Positions 18,426 through 27,804 of a stretch of DNA of 64,000 nucleotides are shown here, piece by piece. The notes under the pieces were generated by a model. It was not told where the DNA came from. It ran no database searches and saw only the letters and a program-made list of their open reading frames with translations. This DNA comes from Spirochaetales bacterium (GTDB lineage: Bacteria > Spirochaetota > Spirochaetia > DSM-2461). Within the stretch, counting starts at the first letter, position 1, and every line of letters starts with the position of its first letter. The stretch covers positions 1 through 64,000 of the forward strand of contig JAFGXR010000004.1 of assembly GCA_016936555.1 (NCBI GenBank), read 5' to 3'. Position numbers and translations under genes: made by a program.

Positions 18426-21400
18426 CCTTCGTCTTCAGCTGCTGGGCGAAAACGGAAACCCGGAACTCCTGAAGGAGCCAGTCGAACTCCTCGACAGCTT
18501 CCTTCTTCTCGGCGGAAACGCCTTCGTGCATCTCCTCCAGCATCTTCTTCCTCTGATTGAGAACCGACTGCATCTTCGCCACCCGTTCCTCATCCTTCGA
18601 GGGATCCAGCGCGCCCCGTTCAGCCCGGATCTCGATGGCTTTCAGATACCGCGGCAGATCGTAGAGCCGTTCCTCCGAATAGCGGTGCAGAAAGTCTGCC
18701 GGACAAACCGCCTCCAGATCCTCCAGACAGGCTGTTATAAGATCGGAAGCGTACTTATTCCTGCTCTCCAGCGAAGAAACAATTCCTCTGCATCTCTTAT
18801 AGGCTTCCAGAATACTCTTGATTCTCCCGAACATCTCCTCGGCAAATGGAAAGATCCTACCTCCCGTCTCCCTTCTTCCATCTGTGAATTCTTCACGATT
18901 ATGAGGGCGCCTGTCGCCAAAGAGGCCGGTCATAACAAAAAACCAGAAGTCTTTTTCAAACTGAACGGGACCGCTGAAATAATTTGTCACGACCTTCAAC
19001 TCCACAGGGAGGGACAGCTCTTTTCCGAAGTTCTTCAGCTCTTTGGAAAACTCTTTCATATACAGGGCCGTTATACCGTTCCGGTTCTCCCGCTCCGCTT
19101 CTTTCCGGCTCTCGAAAAGTCTGAGGGAAATCATCCCGTCGCGGTATTTCAGGGCCGGATAGACTTTCCAGACACGGCCCTGTCCCCTGATCTCAAGAGT
19201 TTCGGGCAGATCGCCGAAGTCCCAGTCACGGACATCGGATTTCTCCCATTCCCGCCTGGCTTTAGCCAGGGGTCCCGCTCCGATTTTTTCCGCGTGTTCG
19301 GTTACAAGAAGATTTTTCTTCCGCCCCGCTTTCAGCTCCTTTCCCTTCTGATCGGTTATGGCGATGCGGATCCGCAGGTGATCGGGCAGAGTCTCTTCAT
19401 CAAACTCGTTGGGGGGTATGTAAATTCCGGAACTGCTGTAGAGGAACTCGCTGATGGCTTTGGGGAGATTCATCTCCTCCTTCGGCATATCCCGGACAAT
19501 TTCATCAACCGTATTGCCGATGGGCACCAGTTTTTTTCTGTGCTCTTTGGGCAGACCCTTAATCAGCGCTTCCACTTTCTCCCTGTATAGTCCCGGTACC
19601 ATCCAGTCCACTTTATCGGCGGGAATCAGAGCGCTCGCGCCGGTGGGGACTTTAATGGTCACGCCGTCCTTTTTGCTTCCGGGATCGAAATTGTATTCGA
19701 ATTTAAAGGTTTCGCCGTCCACCGTCACGGAATCGGGAAACTGGGAAAGCTCCTCTTCGGAGGGCATGGAGACATAAACATCGCTGTCGCTCAGTTTCAG
19801 ATCCTGATCGCCCTCCTTCCGGATCCTCGTTTCAAGAGCGGCAACCGAGGCGATTCCCTCCAGTTTGGGCCGGTAAAACTGATAGAGTTCCTCATCTCCG
19901 ACAATGATATTGCGGCGGCGGAGCTTCTCTTCCATGGACCGGGCTTCTTCCAGTTTTTTTCTGTTTTCCTGAAGAAAGGAAAAGTTTTTACCCGCGTCCA
20001 TTTCCCCTTCCACCAGAGCCGTGCGGACGAAAATATCGGAAGCTTCCGAAGGATTGACCCGGCTGTAGGAGACAGTCCGGCCCGGAATGACAACGAAGCC
20101 GTAGAGTCGAACCTGTTCGGTCGCCAGAACATCGCCGGCTTTCATCTCCCACCGGGGGGCCATATAAGTACTGGTGCAGAGATGCTTGCCGAGCTCTTCG
20201 ATCCACTCCACATCGATCTGAGCCACGGTCCGCGCGAAGAGACGGGACGTATGAACCATTTCCGATGCCACGATCCACGGTCCTCCGTGATTGAAAACCG
20301 CCGAACCGGGAAAAATCATAACTTCCCGGTTTTTAGTCGCCTTGTAGAAATTCTTCTCTTTCTTCTGGGCCAGATGAGAGAGAAGCCCGCTGAGAACGGC
20401 TTTATGGACAGCCGTGTACTCAGGAGTGAACTCTTCCGTCTTGTCGATTTTCACTCTGTTGAAATCGACATTTTTAATATGAAAATCATTCTCCCTGAGG
20501 ATCATGGTAATCTGCTTGTGAATATCCCTCCACTCGCGCATTCTCTTATAGGAAATATAGTTATCCTTACAGAAACGTCTGGCCTGACCGGTCGATCCAC
20601 TTTTCTGCACTCTGTGGAATTCTTTCCAGATATTAAGCAGGGTCAGATAGTCGGAGAAGCGGTCCTTGAACTGAGCCTGCCGGCTGTCGGCCAGCTCCTC
20701 TTTTCCGACGGGGCGCTCCCGGGGATCCTGAATGGTCAGAGCCGAAGCGACGACCAGAACATCTTCCAGACACCCCTGGCGATTCGCTTCAATAAGCATT
20801 TTCGCCAGACGGGGATCGATGGGAAGCCGGGCCATCAGCTGTCCCGTCTTTGTCAGCTGCCAGTCTGTCCCTTTTCCCTTCTTATCCCCTTTCCGGACAG
20901 CACCCAGCTCGAAAAGGGTTTTGAAGCCGTCATTGACCGCCGCTCTGGCAGGAGGATCTATAAAGGGAAACCCGGTGACGTCTTTGATGCCCAGGGATGT
21001 CATGCGGAGAATGACCTCCGCCAGATTGGTCCGCAGGATTTCCGGCAGAGTGTACTGGGACCGGCCGATGTAATCCTCTTCGCTATAGAGCCGTACGCAG
21101 ATTCCGTTTTCCATACGGCCGCAGCGTCCTGTTCTCTGGTCCGCGCTGGAACGGGAGATTTCCGTAATGGGCAGGGAAAAAGTGCCCGATGCGGGGCTGT
21201 ACTGGGCGATTCTGGCGACACCGGAATCGACGACATAGCGGATGCCCGGAATGGTGATGGAAGTTTCGGCGATATTGGTGCTGACGATGATTTTCCTCAC
21301 CTGGGAGGGTTTGAATACGGACTTCTGCTCATCGGCCGCCAGCCGGGCATAGAGAGGGAGAACATCGAATCCCTGATACTTTTTACGCAGCAGATCACAG

Positions 21401-22341
21401 GTCTCGCGGATATCCTGTTCGGTGGGCATGAAAACGAGGATATCGCCTTTGGAACTTTCTGTAATGATTTCAAGAAGAGCATCGCAGGCCTGTTCGGCGT
21501 AAGTGCGCGGCACATCGCCATCATCGGTTGACAATTCCTCGCGATAGCGCACTTCAACCGGAAATGTCCGCCCCGAAACTTCGATGATAGGGGCGTTGCC
21601 GAATGCTTTGGAAAACTTCTCCGTATCGATGGTCGCCGAAGTGATGACGACCTTCAGATCTCTCCGCTTCTTCAACAGGTTCCGTATAATACCCAGTATA
21701 AAGTCGATATTGAGGCTCCTCTCGTGAGCCTCGTCTATGATAAGGGTGTCGTATTCATTGAGCCAGGGATCGCCCTGGGTTTCGGCCAGCAAAATTCCGT
21801 CGGTCATAACCTTGAGGAAAGCATCGGGGCTGCTCTGATCTTGAAACCGGATCTTGTATCCGACTGAGCGCCCCAGGTCCTCACCCATCTCCTCGGCGAT
21901 CCGTGAAGCCACGGTCATGGCGGCGATCCGCCTGGGCTGCGTACAGCCGATCTTCCCCTCGATGCCCCTGCCCGCTTCGATGCAGAATTTTGGGATCTGG
22001 GTCGTCTTGCCGCTTCCGGTCTGGCCGGAGAGGATGATGACCTGATTGTCCCGGATGGCCTGGACAATCTCTCCGCGCCGCGCCGTAATGGGCAGATTCT
22101 CCGGATAATTGAGCCTGGGCCTGTTTTTTTTCCGGTATTCTTTCATTTCGATGGAATCATTGATCCGCTGAAGAAGAAGAGAACACTCCTGCTCCTGTTT
22201 CTGCGGGTCTTTCTGTCTTTTCAACCGGTTCAGAGAGCCGTTCAATCTGTACCGGTCGCTCCGGCGGACTTTGGTTATATTTTTTTCGATAAGCTTTATG
22301 CTGTCTTGAACTGAATTTTCCATTTCCGGAAAGGATACCAT
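18367..22341 (-). CDS. hrpA: ATP-dependent RNA helicase HrpA
   Basis: This 1324-residue DEAH-box helicase is close in length to E. coli HrpA (1300). It has Walker A GQTGSGKT (106-113), DEAH (203-206), the SAT motif near 235 and QRTGRCGR near 405. The ratchet/OB region and the long DUF3418-type C-terminal region follow. HrpA resolves stalled ribosomes and remodels mRNA in E. coli. The first ATG (22341) has AGGG about 9 bases upstream; an alternative Met is at residue 7. The gene end overlaps the convergent orphan membrane gene by 59 bases. Confidence 0.95.
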   Translation of the reverse strand: MVSFPEMENSVQDSIKLIEKNITKVRRSDRYRLNGSLNRLKRQKDPQKQEQECSLLLQRINDSIEMKEYRKKNRPRLNYPENLPITARRGEIVQAIRDNQVIILSGQTGSGKTTQIPKFCIEAGRGIEGKIGCTQPRRIAAMTVASRIAEEMGEDLGRSVGYKIRFQDQSSPDAFLKVMTDGILLAETQGDPWLNEYDTLIIDEAHERSLNIDFILGIIRNLLKKRRDLKVVITSATIDTEKFSKAFGNAPIIEVSGRTFPVEVRYREELSTDDGDVPRTYAEQACDALLEIITESSKGDILVFMPTEQDIRETCDLLRKKYQGFDVLPLYARLAADEQKSVFKPSQVRKIIVSTNIAETSITIPGIRYVVDSGVARIAQYSPASGTFSLPITEISRSSADQRTGRCGRMENGICVRLYSEEDYIGRSQYTLPEILRTNLAEVILRMTSLGIKDVTGFPFIDPPARAAVNDGFKTLFELGAVRKGDKKGKGTDWQLTKTGQLMARLPIDPRLAKMLIEANRQGCLEDVLVVASALTIQDPRERPVGKEELADSRQAQFKDRFSDYLTLLNIWKEFHRVQKSGSTGQARRFCKDNYISYKRMREWRDIHKQITMILRENDFHIKNVDFNRVKIDKTEEFTPEYTAVHKAVLSGLLSHLAQKKEKNFYKATKNREVMIFPGSAVFNHGGPWIVASEMVHTSRLFARTVAQIDVEWIEELGKHLCTSTYMAPRWEMKAGDVLATEQVRLYGFVVIPGRTVSYSRVNPSEASDIFVRTALVEGEMDAGKNFSFLQENRKKLEEARSMEEKLRRRNIIVGDEELYQFYRPKLEGIASVAALETRIRKEGDQDLKLSDSDVYVSMPSEEELSQFPDSVTVDGETFKFEYNFDPGSKKDGVTIKVPTGASALIPADKVDWMVPGLYREKVEALIKGLPKEHRKKLVPIGNTVDEIVRDMPKEEMNLPKAISEFLYSSSGIYIPPNEFDEETLPDHLRIRIAITDQKGKELKAGRKKNLLVTEHAEKIGAGPLAKARREWEKSDVRDWDFGDLPETLEIRGQGRVWKVYPALKYRDGMISLRLFESRKEAERENRNGITALYMKEFSKELKNFGKELSLPVELKVVTNYFSGPVQFEKDFWFFVMTGLFGDRRPHNREEFTDGRRETGGRIFPFAEEMFGRIKSILEAYKRCRGIVSSLESRNKYASDLITACLEDLEAVCPADFLHRYSEERLYDLPRYLKAIEIRAERGALDPSKDEERVAKMQSVLNQRKKMLEEMHEGVSAEKKEAVEEFDWLLQEFRVSVFAQQLKTKVKVSQKRLIDRIHEIREML

Positions 22342-22378
22342 TATTTGAATCCCTTTTGAAGTGAAGCCTTGATTCTAA

Positions 22379-22393
22379 CTGTATTTAATACAG
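22379..22393. promoter_or_regulatory. Perfect 15-bp palindrome between hrpA and the Uma2 gene
   Basis: CTGTATT-T-AATACAG is exactly self-complementary around 22386. It lies 37 bases upstream of hrpA and 32 bases upstream of the Uma2 start. It is one base shorter in the centre than the E. coli LexA box (CTG-N10-CAG). It is a plausible operator of unknown regulator. Confidence 0.4.
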
Positions 22394-22425
22394 ATTAAGG
22401 ATTACACTATGGAGGTATGAAGAAG

Positions 22426-23046
22426 ATGGGTGTTCCGCAGAAAAGAGCAGATCGTAAATACTCATATGACGATTACTGTTCCTGGCCGGAAGATGAGAGA
22501 TGGGAACTGATAGAGGGAACGGCTTATGATATGAGTCCGGCCCCTTCATGGAATCATCAGGAATTATCCGGAGATCTTTTTTTCAGATTCAAGAGCTTCC
22601 TGAAAAAAGGGAATTGCAAAGTCTTTGCCGCTCCCTTCGATGTCCTTATGCCAAAGGAACCGATCGAAAACGAAGGTAAGATCAACACAGTCGTTCAACC
22701 GGATATATCGGTCATCTGTGACCCCGGAAAGAGAACAGAGAAAGGCTGTCTCGGAGCACCGGACCTGATCGTGGAGATCCTTTCTCCGTCCACTTCCAAA
22801 AAAGACCTCAACGAAAAATTCAGCTTGTATGAAAATCGCGGCGTCAAAGAGTACTGGATCGTCGATCCGGGAAATAAATACATCCGGATCTTTCATCTTA
22901 TGAAGAGTGAAGATGAGACATATAAATTCGATGAAGGAACCCTCATTCCGCCGGCGAACTGGCGGGATGAAAACACCACAGCCGAATCTCAGCTTTTCAA
23001 AGGCTTTACCGTCGATGTGAAAGAGCTGTTTGATTCCCTTGAGTGA
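22426..23046 (+). CDS. Uma2 family (DUF820) putative PD-(D/E)XK endonuclease
   Basis: This 206-residue protein carries the Uma2 pattern: WELIEGTAYDMSPAPSWNHQ near the start, QPDISVICD, then PDLIVEILSPSTSKKDLNEK and a YWIVDP segment. The spaced acidic residues and the E-x-L/K part correspond to a PD-(D/E)XK nuclease core. These proteins are abundant in cyanobacteria and scattered elsewhere; their biological role is unsettled. An ATG at 22417 abuts GGAGGT with no spacer, so the ATG at 22426, 9 bases from it, is the better start. The gene converges on nfo with a 3-base gap. Confidence 0.85.
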   Translation: MGVPQKRADRKYSYDDYCSWPEDERWELIEGTAYDMSPAPSWNHQELSGDLFFRFKSFLKKGNCKVFAAPFDVLMPKEPIENEGKINTVVQPDISVICDPGKRTEKGCLGAPDLIVEILSPSTSKKDLNEKFSLYENRGVKEYWIVDPGNKYIRIFHLMKSEDETYKFDEGTLIPPANWRDENTTAESQLFKGFTVDVKELFDSLE

Positions 23047-23049
23047 TGC

Positions 23050-23901
23050 TCAGATCCGGAGCCCGGCAAATTCCTTCAGCTTGGCAATTTCCTCCGACCA
23101 GATATCCGGTTCGATTGTCTCGAGGATCATAGGAATTCCGTCGTGGCGGGGATCCTCCATGATAAACCGGAAGGCATCCCAGCCGATATTCCCCTGCCCC
23201 AGGCTGTGATGCCTGTCTACATGGCTGCCGAATCCCGATTTGGCATCGTTCAGATGAAAAGCCTTGAGGTATTCCAGACCGATAATCGCATCGAAATCCG
23301 CCATGACCCGGTCATATCCCTCTTTCGTTGTGATATCATAACCGGCGGCGAAGATATGGCAGGTATCTATGCAGACAGCGACGCGGCTTTTATCCTCAAC
23401 CTGATCGATAATGTCGGCGATCTGTTCGAAACGCCACCCCAGATTGCTTCCCTGCCCGGCTGTCGTCTCGATCACCATTATGCAATTATCTGTAGCGCCA
23501 ATGGCCGCGTTGAGTGATGCGGCGATATGGGACAGACACTCCTCTTCGGAAATCTGCTTCAAATGACTTCCGGGGTGAAAGTTCAGATATTTGAGACCGA
23601 GCTGCTCAACCCGTTTCACTTCATCGATAAAGGCTGTAAGCGACTTTTGACGCTTTTCCTCTTCGGGGTGGCCGAGATTGATGAGATAGCTGTCGTGGGG
23701 GAGAATTCCTTCTGGAGAAAATCCTCCTTTCAGCATATTCTCTTTGAATAAACGGATGTTTTCATCCGTCAGTTCTTTCGCAACCCACTGTTTCTGATTT
23801 TTTGTGAAAAGAGCAAATCCCGTGGCCCCGATTTTCTGTGCATTGAGCGGGGCGTTTTCAACTCCACCTGCGGCACTGACATGAGCTCCGATATATTTCA
23901 T
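23050..23901 (-). CDS. nfo: Endonuclease IV (AP endonuclease)
   Basis: This 283-residue TIM-barrel enzyme cleaves DNA at abasic sites in base-excision repair. It opens with [16 protein letters not shown] and contains family landmarks at the zinc-binding positions: [47 protein letters not shown] and ILETIEPD. Length is typical. AGGA lies 7 bases before the ATG. It appears monocistronic and sits with hrpA, a nuclease-like gene and dinB in a region rich in nucleic-acid enzymes. Confidence 0.96.
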   Translation of the reverse strand: MKYIGAHVSAAGGVENAPLNAQKIGATGFALFTKNQKQWVAKELTDENIRLFKENMLKGGFSPEGILPHDSYLINLGHPEEEKRQKSLTAFIDEVKRVEQLGLKYLNFHPGSHLKQISEEECLSHIAASLNAAIGATDNCIMVIETTAGQGSNLGWRFEQIADIIDQVEDKSRVAVCIDTCHIFAAGYDITTKEGYDRVMADFDAIIGLEYLKAFHLNDAKSGFGSHVDRHHSLGQGNIGWDAFRFIMEDPRHDGIPMILETIEPDIWSEEIAKLKEFAGLRI

Positions 23902-24200
23902 AAAGTATCCTCTGACTCTGTTTTACTGTTTATATCCTATTACGTTTTCAAATCGCTTGAATAGAGAGACCCTCCGATATCTTCAAGTTACCGGTGGCTT
24001 CATCGGAAAGGGTTTTAAAAACTAGCACTTTAGTTGTACGTATCACTAGTACTAAAGAAAAAATTAAATCCATATACTACTTTTTCATGATTACGAGAAA
24101 GGGATTCTCCATCATGGTACATATTTTAATTGTTTTATATGGAAATGTTTAAAAACCTGAACCTATAATGATTTATCTTATAAATCTTTGGAGGAATTTA
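23902..24200. promoter_or_regulatory. AT-rich divergent region with a -10 box and a hairpin
   Basis: No gene is visible in these 299 bases. A perfect TATAAT at 24164-24169 lies 31 bases upstream of the metalloprotease ATG, but no good -35 box is at 16-18 bases. Arms CTTTAGT (24028-24034) and ACTAAAG (24051-24057) form a short inverted repeat with a 16-base loop. Confidence 0.4.
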
Positions 24201-26321
24201 ATGAATTTCAAAAAGTTAACCATCATTCTTCTATCCATTGCCTTCGCTGCGGCCTGTAGGATGAATGGAATCGGAGAACAGGATGCTCTTTCCAGAAGCG
24301 CCGCCGTTGAAGAAGTAGCCATGCGTTACGGCGATGTGCTGGACCTTGGAACCATGCTCAGGAATCTGGAACGCGATGAAGTGTACAGAGCAGCTCTCGA
24401 TGCCCGGATCAGAGAACTGGCTCAGCAGAACGACTTTGATGAAGAACCGGCGGAAGACGGTGCGGGAGAAGGCTCCTTCACATTCGATGGCGGAACAAAG
24501 GACTTTCTCGGTTACGACGATGTAAACGGATATTATTTCAAATCCTTTACTCTCCGGGCCATCGGAGAGACCTGCGAGATCTGGGTCGCCGATGATCTCT
24601 CCTTCGACGATGAGAGAGATGCGCAGGTTGTCACGCAGCAGCAGGCGGACAGGCTCAGAGATGAAATCGACGGAAATATCTATCTGAAAGATACGGAGTT
24701 TTTCGGAACGCCCGATGCCCATTACGGAGACCAATCCCAGCTTGAGGCATGGGGCTATGTAGAACCGGGATATTACACTCCCGGCGACGGCGTGGAAAGA
24801 CTTATCGTTCTGGCCGACAATATCCGCGACGAATCGTTCTACGATCCCGATTATCCCTTTTTCATAGCGGGATTCTATTCCTCCACATACGAAGCGTATT
24901 TTGACAGGAATATTATAAATCTCGATACAAATAATTGGGAGGAGCGGCTGGAAAGCACATTCTTCGGCACCACGGCCCATGAGTTCCAGCACCTGATCCA
25001 CGACGATAACGATCCCGCCGAGGAGACCTGGCTGAACGAAGGGATGTCCGACTTCGCAGAATATCTCTGCGGTTACGGCCATCCGGAAGGACACGTCAAC
25101 TTCTTCCTGGACCATCCTGAAAACTCGCTTGTCGACTGGGATGACCACTACGATGCGGAAACCGGACCGGAAACTCTTGCGGACTACGGCCAGGCCTATC
25201 TTCTCCAGCTCTATCTCTATGAACAGTTCGGAAGGGATTTCACCCAGACACTTGCGACAAGCCCCGTCACCGGCTTTGAAGGAGTCAATCAGGCTCTGGC
25301 CGATTTCGGTGCGGATATAGACTTCGAAGAAGTATTCAGAAGGTTTTCCGTTGCCGTGGCCATAGACACCGATTCGGTCGGTGACGGCATCTACAATTTC
25401 GAAACCATCGATCTGGCCATAAATTTCGAATCGGCTCTCGAATACGATAAAGACGGCGTGCCCGCCTGGGGAGGCGACTATAAAACCTTCAATATACCGA
25501 CAAATAAAATCCACGACATAAGCTATGACGGCATCGAAGTGTTCCCCACCCCCTGGCAGATCGTCAGCGATCCCATCACAGGTGAAGGTCAGGTCCTGTG
25601 GGGCAATGAAGGACATGAAATCGCCAACGGCATGGTTATGACGGCCGATCTGACAGGCGTTTCTACTGCGACTCTATCCTTTGACAATTACATTCAGATA
25701 GAGGAACAATGGGATTTCGGTATCGTTCAGGTTTCCACCGACGGCGGACAGACCTGGGAAAGCCTTGCCAATGATAACACGAGAGATGATCTTGTCGATG
25801 AAGGCTATCCCGCCATTCTGGATAATCTTCCGGGATTTACCGGCTATTATGATGACTGGACAAAAGAAGTATTCGATCTGACGCCCTATGCCGGACAGAT
25901 CATCATGATCAATTTCATGTACATGACCGACTGGGGATACAACGATCCGGGCTGGTTTATCGACAACATCGAAATTCCCGAAATAGGATACAGCAACAGC
26001 GGCGACAGCCTCGATGAGTTTATGAGCTACGATGCGGCGATAGGCAATCAGGTGAAATACGGCGTTATGCTGATCAATAAACGGAAATCCCACGGCAGAG
26101 GAAGAAACCGGAATGAGTATCAGGTTTACTCTGTTGAGAGCTTCAGCCTTTCCGAAAAGAACGTGGAAGAACTGAAAGGCATTTTCTCATCGGGAGAACT
26201 TTCGGCAATCGTCTGGTATGCCAGCGAGAACGGTAGCAAGGGCGTCGTGCCCTTTGAATATGATGTTGTAACCAAACGGGAATTCGCCCAGGCTCATCAT
26301 CATAAAAACAGAAGAAAATAA
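24201..26321 (+). CDS. Secreted zinc metalloprotease lipoprotein, immune inhibitor A-like
   Basis: This 706-residue protein has a lipoprotein signal (AFAAAC). A metalloprotease domain carries HEFQHLIH (zinc-binding HExxH, near residue 260) and a downstream glutamate in WLNEGMSDFAEY, the M6/gluzincin-like arrangement. A later region (about 470-600: FDNYIQIEEQWDFGIVQVST, then DPGWFIDNIEI) matches the jelly-roll domain found in immune inhibitor A-type proteases. The frame is open 11 codons earlier, but GGAGG precedes the ATG at 24201 with proper spacing. It is probably surface-attached and digests extracellular protein. It appears to be transcribed alone. Confidence 0.8.
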   Translation: MNFKKLTIILLSIAFAAACRMNGIGEQDALSRSAAVEEVAMRYGDVLDLGTMLRNLERDEVYRAALDARIRELAQQNDFDEEPAEDGAGEGSFTFDGGTKDFLGYDDVNGYYFKSFTLRAIGETCEIWVADDLSFDDERDAQVVTQQQADRLRDEIDGNIYLKDTEFFGTPDAHYGDQSQLEAWGYVEPGYYTPGDGVERLIVLADNIRDESFYDPDYPFFIAGFYSSTYEAYFDRNIINLDTNNWEERLESTFFGTTAHEFQHLIHDDNDPAEETWLNEGMSDFAEYLCGYGHPEGHVNFFLDHPENSLVDWDDHYDAETGPETLADYGQAYLLQLYLYEQFGRDFTQTLATSPVTGFEGVNQALADFGADIDFEEVFRRFSVAVAIDTDSVGDGIYNFETIDLAINFESALEYDKDGVPAWGGDYKTFNIPTNKIHDISYDGIEVFPTPWQIVSDPITGEGQVLWGNEGHEIANGMVMTADLTGVSTATLSFDNYIQIEEQWDFGIVQVSTDGGQTWESLANDNTRDDLVDEGYPAILDNLPGFTGYYDDWTKEVFDLTPYAGQIIMINFMYMTDWGYNDPGWFIDNIEIPEIGYSNSGDSLDEFMSYDAAIGNQVKYGVMLINKRKSHGRGRNRNEYQVYSVESFSLSEKNVEELKGIFSSGELSAIVWYASENGSKGVVPFEYDVVTKREFAQAHHHKNRRK

Positions 26322-26343
26322 TTGAAACATTAACGGGGCGAGG

Positions 26344-26456
26344 GGCATTGTTTCGAAAGTTGATTTTACTTCCCGGCGCCCCTCACCCGGGGGGCTATTG
26401 CAAAAGTCCATCTTCAGACCCCTGACCAGCTCAGCAACCAGACAGGGAGGACTTTT
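26344..26456. repeat. Repeat-like intergenic sequence with nested inverted repeats
   Basis: Two copies of a TTG-x-CGAAAGT / TTGCAAAAGT motif (near 26349 and 26399) resemble the ends of the element at 3023-3151. To the right, AAAAGTCC (26402-26409) pairs with GGACTTTT (26449-26456), with CCCTG/CAGGG nested inside. The hairpin could serve as a weak terminator for the metalloprotease gene. Repeat status rests on short motif similarity only. Confidence 0.3.
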
Positions 26457-26494
26457 CAGAGTTAAAACTCCCTATTTCACATCCTAATTAAACC

Positions 26495-26523
26495 TTGTCA
26501 AATCAGCTTAATATTTGTATAGT
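26495..26523 (+). promoter_or_regulatory. Sigma-70 promoter directly before dinB
   Basis: TTGTCA (26495-26500) and TATAGT (26518-26523) are 17 bases apart. Transcription should start near 26530, about 7 bases before the dinB ATG. That leaves almost no room for a ribosome-binding site. Confidence 0.65.
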
Positions 26524-26536
26524 ATAGCAACAGATT

Positions 26537-27634
26537 ATGAAAAAGATCATTCATATAGATATGGACGCCTTCTTCGCCTCGGTGGAACAGAGGAACCACC
26601 CCGAATACAGGGGAAAACCGGTCGTTGTCGGAGGAAGACCCGACAGCAGAGGTGTTGTTTCAACCTGTTCCTACGAAGCCAGAGTATTTGGAATTCATTC
26701 GGCCATGCCCTCCGCTCAGGCTTACAAGCTCTGCCCTCACGCCATATTCGTCTGCGATCACAATTTCTCCGATTACAAGGAAGTCAGTCGGCAGGTAAGG
26801 GAAATTTTCCACGAATACACCGACCTGGTTGAACCTCTATCCCTCGACGAGGCGTATCTCGACGTCACAGAAAATAAAGCGGGCAATCCTTCGGCAACCC
26901 TCATCGCCGAGGAAATCCGCGCTAAAATCAAAGAGAGGACTGAATTAACAGCATCGGCCGGCGTGTCCTACAATAAGTTCATAGCCAAAGTGGCTTCGGA
27001 CTTTCACAAACCCGACGGGATCACTGTCGTTACCCCCGGCGAAGCTATCGATTTCATTTCAAAGCTCCCCATACGGAAATTCTGGGGGGTCGGAAAGGTG
27101 ACGGAAAAGAGGATGAAGGACCTGGGGATAGAGACCGGTGCGGATCTCCAGAAATTCGAGCTCTACGAACTGATCGAGCTTTTCGGAAAGTCCGGCCCCT
27201 ATTTTTACAACGCCGCCCGTGGAATCGACAACAGAGAAGTCGAAGCCGGACACATAAGGAAATCCATTGGAAGGGAGACTACGCTCAAACGGGACATTAC
27301 TGACATGGAGGAGATTTACCGGATCCTCAAGGAAATCGCCGACGATATAGAGCAGACCATGATACGCCACAAAGCCAAGGCCCAGACGGCGACGCTTAAA
27401 GTGAAATATCACGATTTTCAAAGCGTCACCAGATCGGTTACTTCCGATCAGCTTTTCCATAACTCATCTGAAATCATGAACCGGATCTGGTCTCTGGTCT
27501 CCAAAACAGACGCGGGGAAAAAGCCCCTCCGTCTGCTCGGAATATCACTATCGGGCTTATCGGGCCGGGATTTCGGAGAATACGATCCGCAGCTCCATCT
27601 CCCCTTTGAGGAAGGTCTGGACAGGGGATTTTAA
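26537..27634 (+). CDS. dinB: DNA polymerase IV (Y-family translesion polymerase)
   Basis: This 365-residue enzyme copies damaged DNA with low fidelity. Metal-binding residues are visible in HIDMDAFFASVEQ (Asp8, Asp10) and SLDEAYLDVT near residue 102. The YEAR-like YEARVFGIHSAMP and the little-finger end are present. The C-terminus (QLHLPFEE) resembles a beta-clamp-binding motif (QLxLPF). No Shine-Dalgarno is visible before the ATG, and the promoter lies so close that the mRNA may be leaderless or nearly so. Confidence 0.95.
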   Translation: MKKIIHIDMDAFFASVEQRNHPEYRGKPVVVGGRPDSRGVVSTCSYEARVFGIHSAMPSAQAYKLCPHAIFVCDHNFSDYKEVSRQVREIFHEYTDLVEPLSLDEAYLDVTENKAGNPSATLIAEEIRAKIKERTELTASAGVSYNKFIAKVASDFHKPDGITVVTPGEAIDFISKLPIRKFWGVGKVTEKRMKDLGIETGADLQKFELYELIELFGKSGPYFYNAARGIDNREVEAGHIRKSIGRETTLKRDITDMEEIYRILKEIADDIEQTMIRHKAKAQTATLKVKYHDFQSVTRSVTSDQLFHNSSEIMNRIWSLVSKTDAGKKPLRLLGISLSGLSGRDFGEYDPQLHLPFEEGLDRGF

Positions 27635-27650
27635 GTTATCCCGTTTTTTT
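27625..27650 (+). terminator. Short terminator overlapping the dinB stop
   Basis: GGGAT (27625-27629) and ATCCC (27638-27642) form a 5-bp stem followed by G and seven Ts. The dinB stop codon lies in the loop. The stem is short but the T tract is good. Confidence 0.5.
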
Positions 27651-27759
27651 AAGATATCCCAACCGGATTCTGAAACTGTAGATCGACGAAGTATTCAATT
27701 TATACACCTCTCCTGATTCAATACTGAGCCTGCTTCGGATCATCAGCCGGGATCGGCAC

Positions 27760-27788
27760 TTGAAATATGAAAGGCATGGAAGCATAAT
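27760..27788 (+). promoter_or_regulatory. Possible sigma-70 promoter of corA
   Basis: TTGAAA (27760-27765) and CATAAT (27783-27788) are 17 bases apart. The predicted start is near 27795, only about 10 bases before the corA ATG and overlapping its GAGG ribosome-binding region, so the call is tentative. Confidence 0.4.
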
Positions 27789-27804
27789 GATGGCGAGGTA
27801 GCAT

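Noticed and set aside
20182-21531. A 449-codon open frame on the plus strand opposite hrpA
   Set aside because: It lies entirely inside the HrpA helicase core, whose motifs are unmistakable; the antisense frame has no recognisable domain.
22379-22393. Call as a true E. coli-type LexA box
   Set aside because: The spacing is one base short and no LexA is known from this window, so it is kept only as an unassigned palindrome.
24021-24057. CIRCE-like TAGCACT near an inverted repeat
   Set aside because: There is no GAGTGCTAA partner and the downstream gene is not a chaperone.
24231-25616. A 461-codon open frame opposite the metalloprotease gene
   Set aside because: The plus-strand gene has a ribosome-binding site, signal peptide and zinc motif; the opposite frame has none of these.
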